From Bacillota bacterium (GTDB taxonomy: Bacteria; Bacillota; Clostridia; Acetivibrionales; JAFADI01), in contig JAFADI010000036.1 in NCBI GenBank assembly GCA_023424965.1, forward strand, positions 1 through 6,800: a DNA stretch of 6,800 bases, read 5' to 3'. The notes below the pieces were generated by a model, which saw only the letters and a program-made list of their open reading frames with translations, did not search any database and was not told where the DNA came from. Within the stretch, counting starts at the first letter, position 1; each line of letters begins with the position of its first letter. Positions 5,950 through 6,800 of the stretch are shown here, one piece after another. Made by a program: the position numbers and the translations under genes.

Positions 5950-6800
5950 TTAGAAGCTGCTTGCAAGAGACGCCACCCTGTTGTTTGTCAGGGATGGTAC
6001 TCTCTTAAGCCTTCTTCCCATGGTCTCCGCCAGAGAACTGACTCCTCCTCTGAATTCAGGAGCCGACACATTGTTCCTGGTGAGGATTTCCGCTGCCTGG
6101 TGGTATATTCTCTTCATCTTCTCCGCATCGGGCACCTGGATTCCCTCTTCCCTCCTCAGCTTGGCTCCCTGTCCGAAAGGCAGGAAGGGGGTAACCAGCG
6201 TAGGCACGCCGATGCTGGCAAAATGCTCCACGCCCTTCAGCAGGTTTTCATCCTTCTGTATCCCTGCAACCAGCTGGCTGGCAACCTCACCGGGGAAGAT
6301 TTCCTTTGCCTTTTTCAGCACTTTTTCATAGTCGCCGATGGGCCTCTTTCCCTTTGCATTTGGCATGATGTTTGCGCGTTCGTCGTTGTCATATACATCC
6401 GCATCGCACTGTATGCTGGTGAAACCGGCATCCCTTAATTTGTAAAGAGTTTCCTCGTCATGAGGGGGCTCGATGACCGCACGGATGTAGATGGTCTCCG
6501 GAAGTTTTCCCAGTCTGGCCTTCACGGCCTCCAGCACCTTGATATAGGCCCAGGCTCCCTTGTCCCTGCCGGGGAGCGTTCCCGCATCCACCGTCAGCGA
6601 ACAGTTCCGGATATCCGGCCCCAGCTCGTTTACCGCCGTTTCAACCGCGTCCACCATGTTCTCAATCCAGCCGTCATGATTGATCAATATTTTCGTTTCA
6701 TCATAGTCTCCCGGAATGCAGCAGAATTTGCAGGGGATCTGCTGCTTTGTATACAGGCAGCCATAGGCCGGCCAGATGACCAGACCGTTGTAGCAGGCCA
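5950..6800 (-). CDS. Radical SAM protein, MSMEG_0568/NitD-like, N-terminus cut by the right window edge
   Basis: About 282 C-terminal residues are visible; the frame is open through base 6800. Close to the edge the protein reads YGCLYTKQQIPCKFCCIPGD, a CX8CX2CC arrangement whose cysteine codons are at 6757-6759, 6730-6732, 6721-6723 and 6718-6720. This is a good candidate for the 4Fe-4S site that binds S-adenosylmethionine in radical SAM enzymes, with wider first spacing than the common CX3CX2C. Downstream are SLTVDAGTLPGRDKGAW, IRAVIEPPHDEETLYKLRDAG, SIQCDADVYD and ASQLVAGIQKDEN, in an order fitting the barrel of this superfamily. From memory this order (GT-PG-D-GA, then EPP-D, then LRDAG, then V-YVLLGxxED) recalls the MSMEG_0568/NitD radical SAM proteins of Nit1-type clusters, though those I recall have a CX9CX2C spacing. 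That family placement is moderate. The reaction is unknown. The same-strand SsuABC-like importer 141 bp downstream suggests a linked substrate. A TTG at 6687 is internal, not the start, because the cluster motif lies upstream of it in frame. Confidence 0.85.
   Translation of the reverse strand, partial: ACYNGLVIWPAYGCLYTKQQIPCKFCCIPGDYDETKILINHDGWIENMVDAVETAVNELGPDIRNCSLTVDAGTLPGRDKGAWAYIKVLEAVKARLGKLPETIYIRAVIEPPHDEETLYKLRDAGFTSIQCDADVYDNDERANIMPNAKGKRPIGDYEKVLKKAKEIFPGEVASQLVAGIQKDENLLKGVEHFASIGVPTLVTPFLPFGQGAKLRREEGIQVPDAEKMKRIYHQAAEILTRNNVSAPEFRGGVSSLAETMGRRLKRVPSLTNNRVASLASSF

Noticed and set aside
5950..6687. TTG at 6687 as the start of the radical SAM gene
   Set aside because: The frame stays open to the window edge and contains the cysteine cluster motif upstream of the TTG, so the TTG is an internal leucine codon.

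Overview
All six genes that can be supported lie on the minus strand, so the window reads right to left. Base composition is roughly balanced by eye. Purine-rich Shine-Dalgarno sites (AAGGAGGG, GAGGGGAG, AAGGAG), one GTG start, a radical SAM enzyme, and a CopA plus TauE/SafE-type membrane protein pair suggest a chromosomal segment of an anaerobic Firmicute, probably Clostridia-like. That assignment is inference; there is no rRNA or other marker gene to fix it.

From the right edge: (1) the C-terminal part of a radical SAM enzyme (5950 to the edge) with a CX8CX2CC cluster motif. It resembles the MSMEG_0568/NitD-type radical SAM proteins of Nit1-type clusters. (2) A 141-bp gap holding a striking 19-bp-arm inverted repeat (5866-5918). 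(3) A compact three-gene ABC importer of the nitrate/sulfonate/taurine (SsuABC/TauABC-like) class: permease (GTG start, 5808), substrate-binding protein (ATG, 4909) and ATPase (ATG, 3877). The genes are 14 and 6 bp apart, with Shine-Dalgarno sequences overlapping or touching the preceding stop codons. (4) A 68-bp gap with a small imperfect palindrome. (5) A complete P1B-1 copper-exporting ATPase, CopA (573-2867). (6) After 24 bp, the N-terminal part of a TauE/SafE (DsbD_2-like) membrane protein with an HCxGMCGG motif, running off the left edge.

Two functional blocks are visible: an importer for a small organic anion or precursor, probably tied to the radical SAM enzyme upstream, and a copper export/handling pair. 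No terminator separates them, so read-through is possible, but a shared pathway is not shown. The importer's substrate cannot be read from sequence. Its binding protein has no lipobox cysteine, yet has two cysteines at positions expected to line the ligand cleft. No tRNA, rRNA, insertion sequence, CRISPR array or origin was seen, and there is no gene-free stretch longer than 141 bp.
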